A stretch of 34,423 nucleotides of DNA from Chloroflexota bacterium. Its GTDB lineage: Bacteria; Chloroflexota; Dormibacteria; Dormibacterales; Dormibacteraceae. The notes beneath the pieces are model-generated. The model saw nothing but the letters and a program-made list of their open reading frames with translations, was not told where the DNA came from and searched no databases. Positions 11,120-21,924 of the stretch are shown here, piece by piece; the stretch's first letter is position 1, and each line of letters starts with the position of its first letter. The translations under genes were made by a program, and so were the position numbers. The stretch is from assembly GCA_005881825.1 (NCBI GenBank), contig VBEO01000088.1:1-34423 (forward strand). The letters are read 5' to 3'.

Positions 11120-11126
11120 GGGGAGG
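11120..11126 (+). promoter_or_regulatory. Strong Shine-Dalgarno sequence fixing the serine hydrolase start
   Basis: GGGGAGG lies 5 nt before the ATG at 11132. It decides between this start and several in-frame upstream candidates that run back into the preceding gene. It stands out because most genes in this window lack such a motif. Confidence 0.7.
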
Positions 11127-11131
11127 TACCG

Positions 11132-12301
11132 ATGGAAGTCAGGACTGACGCCGATCGGATCTTGGAACAGGCGGTCGAAAGAGGCGCCGCCGCCGGGGTG
11201 GTGGCCATCGCCGGCAATCCTCAAGGGGTCGTGTACGAGGGCGCGTTCGGCATGCGCGCGGCCGGCGGCACCGACCCCATGACGGTGGACACGGTTTTCT
11301 GGATGGCCTCCATGACGAAGGCGGTCACCTCGGTGGCGGCGCTGCAGCAGGTCGAGCACGGCCGGCTGGCGCTGGACGAGCCGATCTCCAACGTCCTGCC
11401 GCAGCTCAAGGAGCCCAAGGTTCTAGAGGGCTTCGACGCCTCCGGACAGCCGAAGCTGCGGCCGGCCAGGCGCCCGGTGACGCTGCGCATGCTGCTGACG
11501 CACACCGCGGGCTTCACCTACGACATCTGGAACGCCGAGATGGGCCGCTACATGGAGCACGCAAAGATCCCGGGGATCATCGAGTGCAAGGACGTAACCC
11601 TCGACACGCCGCTGGTCTTCGAACCTGGCGAGCGCTGGGAGTACGGGATCAACATCGATTGGGCCGGCAAGGCGGTCGAGAAGGTCAGCGGCCGGTCACT
11701 GGAGGACTACTTCAAAGCCTTCATCTTCGGACCCCTCGAGATGAAGGACAGCGGCTTCCTGATCGGGGCCGACCAGCGCGCGCGGCTGGCCACCATGCAC
11801 GTCCGGATGCCCGACGGCACCCTGGCGCCGATCGAATTCGAGATGACGCAGGCGCCGGAATTCTTCATGGGTGGCGGCGGCCTCTACTCGACCTGCCGCG
11901 ACTACCTGATCTTCCTGCGCGCACTGCTCAACGACGGCACGCTCGGGGGCGTGCGCATTCTGGCGCCGGAAACCGTCGCCGAGATGAACCGCAACCAGAT
12001 CGGCGAGCTGGAGGTCACGAAGCTGGTCACCGCGATCCCGGCCAAGTCCAATGACGCCGAGTTCTTCCCCGGCATGCCCAAGAAGTGGGGACTGGCCTAC
12101 ATGCTCAACACGGCCGACGCCGACACCGGGCGGACGGCTCTGAGCGTGGCCTGGGCCGGGCTCGGCAACACCTACTACTGGCTCGATCCGACCGCCAAGC
12201 TGGCGGGCGTCATCGCGACCCAGATCCTGCCCTTCGCAGATCCGCAGGTCCTCGATACCTTCGCAGCCTGGGAGAAGGCGATCTACTCCTCACGTTCGTA
12301 A
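11132..12301 (+). CDS. Serine hydrolase, beta-lactamase class C/EstB-like family
   Basis: 389 aa. The S-x-x-K motif is S60-M-T-K63 within FWMASMTKAVTSV; Tyr171 in RWEYGINIDWAG occupies the Y-x-N position, although here the Asn is one residue further on; GGGGLYSTCRDYLIFLRALL and TYYWLDPTAKLAGVIATQ are typical of the EstB-type esterase and penicillin-binding-protein-like group. LRMLLTHTAGFTYD is another family hallmark. No signal peptide is seen, so it is probably a cytoplasmic esterase or amidase rather than a secreted beta-lactamase. The substrate is unknown. A strong ribosome binding site marks the start. It is followed by a hairpin that could terminate transcription in both directions. Confidence 0.88.
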   Translation: MEVRTDADRILEQAVERGAAAGVVAIAGNPQGVVYEGAFGMRAAGGTDPMTVDTVFWMASMTKAVTSVAALQQVEHGRLALDEPISNVLPQLKEPKVLEGFDASGQPKLRPARRPVTLRMLLTHTAGFTYDIWNAEMGRYMEHAKIPGIIECKDVTLDTPLVFEPGERWEYGINIDWAGKAVEKVSGRSLEDYFKAFIFGPLEMKDSGFLIGADQRARLATMHVRMPDGTLAPIEFEMTQAPEFFMGGGGLYSTCRDYLIFLRALLNDGTLGGVRILAPETVAEMNRNQIGELEVTKLVTAIPAKSNDAEFFPGMPKKWGLAYMLNTADADTGRTALSVAWAGLGNTYYWLDPTAKLAGVIATQILPFADPQVLDTFAAWEKAIYSSRS

Positions 12302-12321
12302 GTCGTGCGCAGCGTTCGCGC

Positions 12322-12350
12322 AGCCGGGCGGAGGCACGCTCCGCCCGGCT
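12322..12350. terminator. GC-rich hairpin between convergent genes
   Basis: A 12-bp perfect stem (12322-12333 with 12339-12350, 5-nt loop) lies 21 bp after the serine hydrolase stop. No U-rich tail follows on the plus strand, so it may act as a weak or Rho-assisted bidirectional terminator between this gene and the small minus-strand ORF ending at 12387. A second short hairpin (GCCGGGC-TAG-GCCCGGC, 12381-12397) sits on that ORF's stop codon. Confidence 0.5.
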
Positions 12351-12386
12351 TGTGCGACGAATCGCGCCGCTGCGCCGGCTGCCGGG

Positions 12387-12554
12387 CTAGGCCCGGCCGA
12401 AAGCTCCGGCGTGAACCCTCTGCGGCGTCTTGTGCCCCCGACCCGCATCGCAGGTGGGGCAGTAGGCGACCGCGTCGAGGTGGAGCGGCAGCAGCCCCGG
12501 GATGAGGATGGTCCATTGAGCGCGGTGGAGGAACCAGCAGAGGAGGTGGGGCAT
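12387..12554 (-). CDS. Small hypothetical protein with a CPTC pair (55 aa)
   Basis: Read from the ATG at 12554 to a TAG. The product begins MPHLLCWFLHRAQW, continues with a hydrophobic stretch (TILIPGLLPLHL) and then DAVAYCPTCDAGRGHKTPQR. The C-x2-C pair followed by Gly and His resembles half of a zinc ribbon; an earlier single Cys is at residue 6. I do not recognise the family. No good Shine-Dalgarno sequence is visible. It is the only sensible coding frame in this stretch, and its end is marked by hairpins. It could still be a chance ORF. Confidence 0.4.
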   Translation of the reverse strand: MPHLLCWFLHRAQWTILIPGLLPLHLDAVAYCPTCDAGRGHKTPQRVHAGAFGRA

Positions 12555-12633
12555 CTCGGGCGCAGACGCTATCGGCGGGTCAGCGACGCTGCGTGGGCAG
12601 GGTGGTTAAGAGTCGTAAGGTCGGCAGAAATCG

Positions 12634-12695
12634 GCCGAGCGCCGGCGGCGGAACGGAAAAAGAGCGCGCAAAGGGTGCCGGCGCCGGCGCTCGGC
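12634..12695. repeat. Long inverted repeat (14-bp arms)
   Basis: GCCGAGCGCCGGCG (12634-12647) and its exact complement at 12682-12695 enclose 34 nt. On the minus strand it begins 10 nt after the stop of the 37-aa ORF and would form a very stable stem-loop in that RNA. There is no T-run for a classic terminator. Confidence 0.6.
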
Positions 12696-12704
12696 ACAAG
12701 AGGC

Positions 12705-12818
12705 CTAGTTGTAGGCCCCAACCATCTGCGCGGTCAGCGTCTCCTCGGCGGCCTGAGCCTCTTCGCCGCGGGCCTGTTCGAAACGATCTGTGGTCTTCAA
12801 CTCCAAATCCACCTCCAC
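12705..12818 (-). CDS. Possible small acidic peptide (37 aa)
   Basis: A GTG-started frame (12818) ending in TAG reads VEVDLELKTTDRFEQARG, then EEAQAAEETLTAQMVGAYN. The composition is strongly acidic and helix-prone rather than the Arg/Pro/Ala-rich look of false frames in this DNA, and about four fifths of its codons end in G or C as in real genes here. It starts only 13 bp after the T-run of the upstream minus-strand terminator, with no ordinary promoter or clear ribosome binding site, which weakens the case. A leader-like or toxin-like short peptide cannot be judged from sequence. No maturation enzyme is next to it. Confidence 0.3.
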   Translation of the reverse strand: MEVDLELKTTDRFEQARGEEAQAAEETLTAQMVGAYN

Positions 12819-12830
12819 ACCTAACGCTGG

Positions 12831-12868
12831 AAAAACAAAAACCCCGCCTCCTCTCTGGAGGCGGGGTT
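12831..12868 (-). terminator. Strong intrinsic terminator (minus strand)
   Basis: A 12-bp perfect stem (12857-12868 with 12840-12851 in minus-strand order, loop of 5) is directly followed on the minus strand by TTTGTTTTT. It ends transcription coming from the 54-aa zinc-ribbon gene or from a short RNA in front of it. Confidence 0.85.
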
Positions 12869-12949
12869 CGCGCCGCTGCCTCTAGGGCACGCGCTTCCCC
12901 GCCCCTCTAAGGAGGAGAAGCCCGCCGATCTCGGCTACGACCCGAACCT

Positions 12950-13114
12950 TCACGCCGCCGCCTCCACGGGCAGCCGGCGCTCGTGCCCGCACTCGGGACA
13001 CTCGAAGAGCCCAACCAGTTCGCCCGGCCGGTTGGCGTCGGAGTGCAGCGTGCGCAGGCTCATCCGTACGTCACCGTCGTGGCGCGCGCAGACAGGCGCC
13101 TCGTCGTGGCTCAT
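12950..13114 (-). CDS. Small zinc-ribbon protein (54 aa)
   Basis: Read from the ATG at 13114 to a TGA. The product starts MSHDEAPVCARHDGDVRM and contains GLFECPECGHERRLPVEAAA at its end. C-x2-H near the start and C-x2-C-G-H near the end form a plausible zinc ribbon. The sequence looks like a genuine protein, and a strong terminator follows 82 bp later on the same strand. The function is unknown; proteins of this kind may bind nucleic acid or partner proteins. No Shine-Dalgarno motif is visible. It diverges from the pucR-type gene. Confidence 0.6.
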   Translation of the reverse strand: MSHDEAPVCARHDGDVRMSLRTLHSDANRPGELVGLFECPECGHERRLPVEAAA

Positions 13115-13195
13115 GGCAGCAAGACTAAAGCGGCCGGGAGCACCGATCTAGTGGGGCAGGCACAAGCCCTGGGCCGCAAACTTGTGAAAGCGCGC

Positions 13196-13201
13196 CATAA
13201 T
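13196..13201 (+). promoter_or_regulatory. -10 hexamer of the pucR-type gene
   Basis: CATAAT (5 of 6 consensus) ends 7 nt before the ATG at 13209, so the mRNA is probably leaderless. No good -35 is visible. Confidence 0.5.
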
Positions 13202-13208
13202 CACCGCC

Positions 13209-14930
13209 ATGGCGCTCGAGGAGCCCACGACCTACCCGCGACCGACGGTGCGGGAGGCGATGGGCTTCGGCGGATTCGCCCGCGCCCAACTGCTGGGCGG
13301 TGCCGGCGGGCTCGATCGCACGATCGAATGGGTGCGGCTGATGGAGACGCCGGAAACCGTGCGCGTGCTGCGCAAGGGCGACCTACTCCTCACCACCGCC
13401 TTCTCGATCAAGGACGATCGCCGCGCCCAGATCGACCTGGTCGACGGCGTGGCCCGGGCCGAGGGCGCGGGTCTCGTGGTCAAGCCGGAGCGCTACCTGA
13501 AGGAGCTGCCGCCGGAGATGCGAGCCGAGGCCGACCGCCTCGACCTCCCCCTCTTCGAGCTGGAGGACGCGGTGCCCTTCGTGGACGTCATGGAGCCGCT
13601 GCTGGAGCGGATCATCAACGCCGAGCACTGGCGCCTCAAGCGCTCGCTGGACATCCACAGCCGCTTCACCGAGTTGGTCCTGGACGGCAAGGGCGTCAAC
13701 GAGATCTGCCGCACCCTGGCCGAGCTGCTGGACGCCGCGGTTTCGGTCGAAGACGCCTCCTTCCACCTGCTGGCCCATGCCGGCGGCTCCGCCAACGACC
13801 CTCACCGCAAGGAGACCATCGCCCGCCACGGCACTCCGGCCCGCGTCGTCTACGACCCGCAGGTCTCGCGCTTCCTCAGGGAGGTCGAGGTCAACCGCCA
13901 CCCCAAGCGGATGCCGGCCTTCCCCCACCTCGGACTCAACCGGGAGCGGATCCTGGCCCCGATCCTGGCCGCCAACCAGGTGCTCGGCTACATCTCGGTG
14001 ATCGACAGCCAGCCCCAGGTCGAGGAGCTCGCCTACATGGCCGTCGAGCAGGCGGCATTGGTGGTGGCCCTCGCCCTGACCAAGGAACGCGAGGTGGCTG
14101 AGGTCGAGAGCCGGGTGCGCGGCGAGTTCCTGGACGACCTGGTCGCCGGCACCTACGGCGACGAGGCCGCCGCCCAGCGCCGAGCCCGCCATCTCGGCTA
14201 CCCGCTGCAGGGCACCCACATCCTGATGGCCGTCGACGTTGACGACTTTCGTGGCTTCCACCGCGCCCGGCAGATCAGCGAGGACGCCATCCAGGCCCTG
14301 AAGCGCGAGCTTTTCCGCCGGGTGGCGATGGTCGTCAAGGCGTCCCATCAGCGCGCTCTCCTGAGCGCCCACTCCGATTCCGTCTACGCCCTGCTGCCGC
14401 TGGGCCTGGGCGCCGACCACCCCGATGCCCAGCGCCGGGCCCACCAGCTCGGCCAGCAGGTGCAGGAAGCGGTGGCCGGCTGGAAGCCGGGCTTCACGGT
14501 CTCGGTCGGCCTGTCGGCGGCGATCGAAGCTCCGCTGGGTGTGGCCGGCGCCCACCGCGAGGTGACCGCGGTGATGGAGACCCTCGGCCGTCTCAAGCGC
14601 TGGTCGCAGGTGGTCTCGGTGCCGCAGCTGGGCGTGACGGGGCTCCTGGCAGGGGTCGACCACGAGCGGCTCCTGGAGTTCGCCCAGCGCCACCTGGGAC
14701 CGCTCATCGAGCACGACCGCGCTCGCAGCGGCGACCTGGTGGAGACGCTCAAGGCCTACCTCGAGGCGGGTGAGCAGCAGGCCGCCGCCAAGCGACTCGG
14801 CATCCACCCCAACACGCTGCGCTATCGCCTGGACCGGGTGCGGGAGATCAGCGGCGCCGAGTTCGAGGACCCCGAGACGCGGCTCAACCTCTCGGTCGCA
14901 GTTCGTGTCCAGGGCCTGCTGGGGTTGTGA
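13209..14930 (+). CDS. PucR family transcriptional regulator
   Basis: 573 aa in the PucR/CdaR-like plan. The N-terminal PucR domain (about 12-135) contains LDRTIEWVRLMETPE, LRKGDLLLTTAFSI and GAGLVVKPERYLKELPPEM. A middle part (about 150-300) resembles a GAF-type sensor. Then comes a GGDEF-like segment and a C-terminal helix-turn-helix domain (about 500-560) with TLKAYLEAGEQQAAAKRLGI and HPNTLRYRLDRVREISG. Relatives regulate use of purines, amino acids or other nitrogen sources, often sensing a small molecule. It sits directly before glutamate synthase, so a role in nitrogen control is tempting but is inference from position only. The gene appears intact. Confidence 0.9.
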   Translation: MALEEPTTYPRPTVREAMGFGGFARAQLLGGAGGLDRTIEWVRLMETPETVRVLRKGDLLLTTAFSIKDDRRAQIDLVDGVARAEGAGLVVKPERYLKELPPEMRAEADRLDLPLFELEDAVPFVDVMEPLLERIINAEHWRLKRSLDIHSRFTELVLDGKGVNEICRTLAELLDAAVSVEDASFHLLAHAGGSANDPHRKETIARHGTPARVVYDPQVSRFLREVEVNRHPKRMPAFPHLGLNRERILAPILAANQVLGYISVIDSQPQVEELAYMAVEQAALVVALALTKEREVAEVESRVRGEFLDDLVAGTYGDEAAAQRRARHLGYPLQGTHILMAVDVDDFRGFHRARQISEDAIQALKRELFRRVAMVVKASHQRALLSAHSDSVYALLPLGLGADHPDAQRRAHQLGQQVQEAVAGWKPGFTVSVGLSAAIEAPLGVAGAHREVTAVMETLGRLKRWSQVVSVPQLGVTGLLAGVDHERLLEFAQRHLGPLIEHDRARSGDLVETLKAYLEAGEQQAAAKRLGIHPNTLRYRLDRVREISGAEFEDPETRLNLSVAVRVQGLLGL

Positions 14931-14996
14931 GCTGCTGACGAGCTTCCAGCCGGTCTTTTAGGGCCGGTCCACTAGTCCGTCAACCCGGGCGGCCGG

Positions 14997-15002
14997 TAGC
15001 TT
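14997..15002 (+). promoter_or_regulatory. -10 hexamer of gltB, leaderless promoter candidate
   Basis: TAGCTT ends 7 nt before the gltB ATG and there is no Shine-Dalgarno motif. It gives gltB its own promoter separate from the pucR-type gene 79 bp upstream. Confidence 0.45.
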
Positions 15003-15009
15003 TCCGCCC

Positions 15010-19163
<4,154 letters not shown>

Positions 19164-19177
19164 CCCTCAGCACCCAG

Positions 19178-19199
19178 CTAACGAGTTAGGTGCGACAAT
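19178..19199 (+). promoter_or_regulatory. Promoter and palindrome before the CGNR gene
   Basis: CTAAC-GA-GTTAG (19178-19189) is a perfect short inverted repeat, followed by GACAAT (19194-19199), a -10-like hexamer ending 11 nt before the ATG at 19211. The palindrome lies in the -35 to -10 spacer, where a repressor such as the CGNR protein itself could block transcription. Confidence 0.4.
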
Positions 19200-19210
19200 C
19201 GATTGCTGGC

Positions 19211-19843
19211 ATGCAGCGGAGGAGACCCGATTCGCCGCCCAAGTTCCTGCTCGTGGGCGGAAGGCTCTGCCTCGATTTCTGCAATACCATCCGCGACCGC
19301 GAGGGAGAGCCCGAGGAGCGGCTGACCGATTACAACGAGCTGGTAGGTTGGAGCTGGAGGGCAGGCATCTTCAACGCCGAGGAGGCCGCGCGCCTGAAGC
19401 GCACGGCGCGCCGCAGCCCGACCGAGGCGGTGTCGGTGCATGAGCGAGCGATCGCCCTGCGCGAAGCCCTGCACGCCGTGTTCCTCGCCGTACGCGGGGG
19501 CCGGCGGCCGCGGCCGGCGCAGCTGGAAACCCTCAACCACGAGCTGGGCCGGGCACTGGCCCGCTCCCAGGTGGTGGCCGCCGAAGGCGCTTTCACCTGG
19601 ATCTGGGCCGAGGGCGGGCGGGCGCTCGACTCTATGCTCTGGCCGATCGCGCGCTCGGCCGCCGACCTGCTGACCTCGGGCGAGCTGGACGCGGTCCGCC
19701 AGTGCGGCGGGCGCGCCTGTGGCTGGCTTTTCCTGGACACCTCGCGCAATCGCACCCGGCGCTGGTGCGACATGCGCGTCTGCGGCAATCGCGCCAAGGC
19801 GCGCCGCCACCACCAGCGCCTGCGCGCGGCGGGTGCCGCGTGA
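19211..19843 (+). CDS. CGNR zinc finger / ABATE domain transcriptional regulator
   Basis: 210 aa from the ATG; a GTG 21 nt upstream is an alternative but would overlap the putative -10. The N-terminal two thirds is the ABATE (stress-induced, putative ligand-binding) domain: FLLVGGRLCLDFCNTIRDR at the start, then ERLTDYNELVGWSW. The C-terminus is the CGNR zinc finger: CGGRACGWLFLDTSRNRTRR followed by WCDMRVCGNRAKARRHHQR, giving two C-x4-C pairs and the diagnostic Cys-Gly-Asn-Arg. Such proteins are probable DNA-binding regulators. The stop overlaps the GTG start of the DpgC-like gene by 4 nt, so it most likely controls or is cotranslated with that enzyme. A palindrome in its own promoter suggests autoregulation. 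Confidence 0.85.
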   Translation: MQRRRPDSPPKFLLVGGRLCLDFCNTIRDREGEPEERLTDYNELVGWSWRAGIFNAEEAARLKRTARRSPTEAVSVHERAIALREALHAVFLAVRGGRRPRPAQLETLNHELGRALARSQVVAAEGAFTWIWAEGGRALDSMLWPIARSAADLLTSGELDAVRQCGGRACGWLFLDTSRNRTRRWCDMRVCGNRAKARRHHQRLRAAGAA

Positions 19844-21075
19844 TCACCTCCCAGCGCTGGACGCGTGAGGCGCGCGAGGACTTCATGACGCACAACGTGG
19901 CCGCGGTCTACGAAAAATTGACGCAGGGCTACACCAGGGCGTTGCGCGCGCGCGAGCTGGTTTACGCAGCCGCCGGCGAGTGGCCGGGGCTGGTGCCGAG
20001 CGAGGCCGAGGTGCTGGCGGAGCGCGAGCGGCTGCAGAAGGACAAGACCGGACTCGAAATCGATCAGGGCATCTTCCTCGGCTACGTGCTGGCGGAGCCG
20101 CGGGCCGGCCGCCACCTGATGTGGGCGATGCAGCGCCCGCGTGCGGACTCGCTGGCGGCGCTGGAGGACTTCCGGCGCACGGGTGCCGCCGACCTGGGCA
20201 CGGCTCGGGTAGACCGGCGCGGCAACGTCGGCCACATCACGCTCCAGAACCACGCCTATCTGAACGCCGAAGACGACGAGTCGAATGCGGCAGTTGAGCG
20301 GGCGGTCGACCTGGTGCTGCTGGACCCGGAGATCCAGGTCGGCGTGCTGCGCGGCGGTCCCTCTACCCACGCCAAGCACGCCGGCCGCCGGATCTTCGGC
20401 TCCGGCATCAACCTCACCAAGCTCTACCTGGGCAAGATCGGATTCGTCGAGTTCCTGATCGAGCGCGAGCTGGGTCTCAACAACAAGATGTACCGCGGCC
20501 TCGCTCGCGAGACATTTGTCGACGGCGGCCTCGAGGACAACGTCGAAAAGCCCTTCATCGCGGTGGTCGAGTCGTTCGCGATCGGCGGCGCCTGCCAGTG
20601 GCTGCTGATCATGGACCGCGTGATCGCCGAGGCGGGCTCCTACTTCAACCTGCCGGCGCGCAAAGAGGGCATCATCCCCGGCTCCGCCAACCTGCGTTTG
20701 CCACGCTTCGTGGGCGACCGCCTCACGCGGCAGGGCATCTTCTTCAACCGCGACTTTCCGGCCGACAGCCCGGAGGGCCTTCTGCTGGCCGACGAGGTCG
20801 TGCCCGCAAGCGAGATCGAGGCGGCCATCGAGCGCTCCTGCACCGAGATCACGGGCGCGGGCATGACGTCCCTCGTGGCCAATCGGCGCATGCTCCGGCT
20901 GGGCCAGGAGCCGCTGGATGTGCACCGCACGTACATGGCCTGGTATGCGCGCGAGCAGGCCTACTGCCAGCACAGCGAGGCCATGATCTCCAACCTGGAG
21001 CGCAACTGGGACGCGCGCAGCCGAAGGCTGCACGACTCAGGACTAGCCCCCGGACGCGAGCTCCAGCACCCGTAG
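19840..21075 (+). CDS. DpgC-like enoyl-CoA hydratase-fold protein (putative cofactor-free dioxygenase)
   Basis: 411 aa from the GTG that overlaps the CGNR stop. The crotonase core contains RRIFGSGINLTKLYLGKIGF, FLIERELGLNNKMYRGL, EKPFIAVVESFAIGGACQWL, LLIMDRVIAEAGSYFNLPA and KEGIIPGSANLRLPRFVGDR. This pattern, together with a helical N-terminal domain of about 170 residues and a C-terminus with ANRRMLRLGQEP and RTYMAWYAREQAY, matches (3,5-dihydroxyphenyl)acetyl-CoA 1,2-dioxygenase DpgC of glycopeptide antibiotic pathways, not an ordinary enoyl-CoA hydratase of about 260 aa. DpgC oxidises an arylacetyl-CoA with O2 without metal or flavin. The substrate here is unknown and the usual DpgA/B/D partners are absent. 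Its 3' end overlaps the convergent Gfo/Idh gene by 33 bp. Confidence 0.75.
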   Translation: MITSQRWTREAREDFMTHNVAAVYEKLTQGYTRALRARELVYAAAGEWPGLVPSEAEVLAERERLQKDKTGLEIDQGIFLGYVLAEPRAGRHLMWAMQRPRADSLAALEDFRRTGAADLGTARVDRRGNVGHITLQNHAYLNAEDDESNAAVERAVDLVLLDPEIQVGVLRGGPSTHAKHAGRRIFGSGINLTKLYLGKIGFVEFLIERELGLNNKMYRGLARETFVDGGLEDNVEKPFIAVVESFAIGGACQWLLIMDRVIAEAGSYFNLPARKEGIIPGSANLRLPRFVGDRLTRQGIFFNRDFPADSPEGLLLADEVVPASEIEAAIERSCTEITGAGMTSLVANRRMLRLGQEPLDVHRTYMAWYAREQAYCQHSEAMISNLERNWDARSRRLHDSGLAPGRELQHP

Positions 21076-21924
21076 ATTGGCGATCGACCACGCCGGTGGC
21101 AGCGGCGATGGACCGCCGGCCTGAGCGGCCTGGGTGAACTCCTCGACCATCACCTGGTAGGGATTCACCGGTTTCATGGAGGTGAAGGGCTTCTCGACGC
21201 GCGTCACCTCCTGGTCGGTCACCACCTCCAACGCCTGGTGCTCCGGTGACTCCATCGACGCCCACACCGAGGCGGTGGCGCCGGACGGGAAATGGAGCAG
21301 GGCGGTGGTGGTCATGTCGACCGCGCCGCGGTGGGCGAAGGCTCGGACCTGGTCGGGCTCCCCGAGCAGCCAGCGCGCGACGTCGATGCAGTAGCAGCCC
21401 ACGTCGTAAAGGGCGCCGCCGCCCAGCTCGGAGCGGGCCCGGTAGTTCTCGGGATCCCGCAGGTGGAATCCGAAGGTCGCGTGCACGTGACGGACGGAGC
21501 GGCCGCCCAAGGAGGAGGCCAGCATCCGCATCTGGGGATGGAACCGGTACATGAAGGCTTCCATCAGAAGCCGGCCGGCGGCGCCGGCCGCGGCGGCCAT
21601 CTCCTCGGCCTCGGCGGAGTTCAGTGCCAGCGGCTTCTCGCAGAGCACGTGCTTGCCCGCCGCCAGGGCGCGCAGCGTCCAGGGCCGGTGGGCGTCGTTG
21701 GTCAGGGGCAGGTAGACGCCGTCGATGTCCGGGTCCGCGAGCAGGTGGTCGTAGGTCGCGTGCACGCGGGGCACTCCGTGCCGCGAGGCGAGGGCCTGCG
21801 CGCGCTGCGGGCTGCGGCTGGCGATCGCCAGCGGCTCCGAACCGGCCGCAGCCCGCATGGCCGGCAGCAGGGCTTTGTCTGCTATATCGGCGGCCCCGAG
21901 CACGCCCCAGCGGAACGCTGCTAT
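21043..21924 (-). CDS. Gfo/Idh/MocA family NAD(P)-dependent oxidoreductase (AUA start?)
   Basis: About 293 aa. Rossmann fold opening RWGVLGAADIADKALLPAM, VYLPLTNDAHRPWTLRALAAGKHVLCEKPLAL (in parts, with the family EKP at about 96-98), then LMEAFMYRFHPQM and GGGALYDVGCYCIDVARWLLG. This places it among sugar or inositol dehydrogenases of the Gfo/Idh/MocA family; the substrate is not predictable. No ATG, GTG or TTG lies between the upstream gene's stop and the Rossmann motif in this frame. The best candidate is ATA, which overlaps the upstream TAG (ATAG) as GTGA and ATGA junctions do elsewhere in this window. A GTG inside the first beta strand would cut the fold. It is the last gene of the GT4 - ThuA/Gfo - Gfo operon. 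Confidence 0.85.
   Translation of the reverse strand: MAAFRWGVLGAADIADKALLPAMRAAAGSEPLAIASRSPQRAQALASRHGVPRVHATYDHLLADPDIDGVYLPLTNDAHRPWTLRALAAGKHVLCEKPLALNSAEAEEMAAAAGAAGRLLMEAFMYRFHPQMRMLASSLGGRSVRHVHATFGFHLRDPENYRARSELGGGALYDVGCYCIDVARWLLGEPDQVRAFAHRGAVDMTTTALLHFPSGATASVWASMESPEHQALEVVTDQEVTRVEKPFTSMKPVNPYQVMVEEFTQAAQAGGPSPLPPAWSIANLRVLELASGG

Noticed and set aside
10667-11131. Upstream extension of the serine hydrolase frame
   Set aside because: The strong Shine-Dalgarno sequence before 11132 and the family's usual N-terminus favour the later start.
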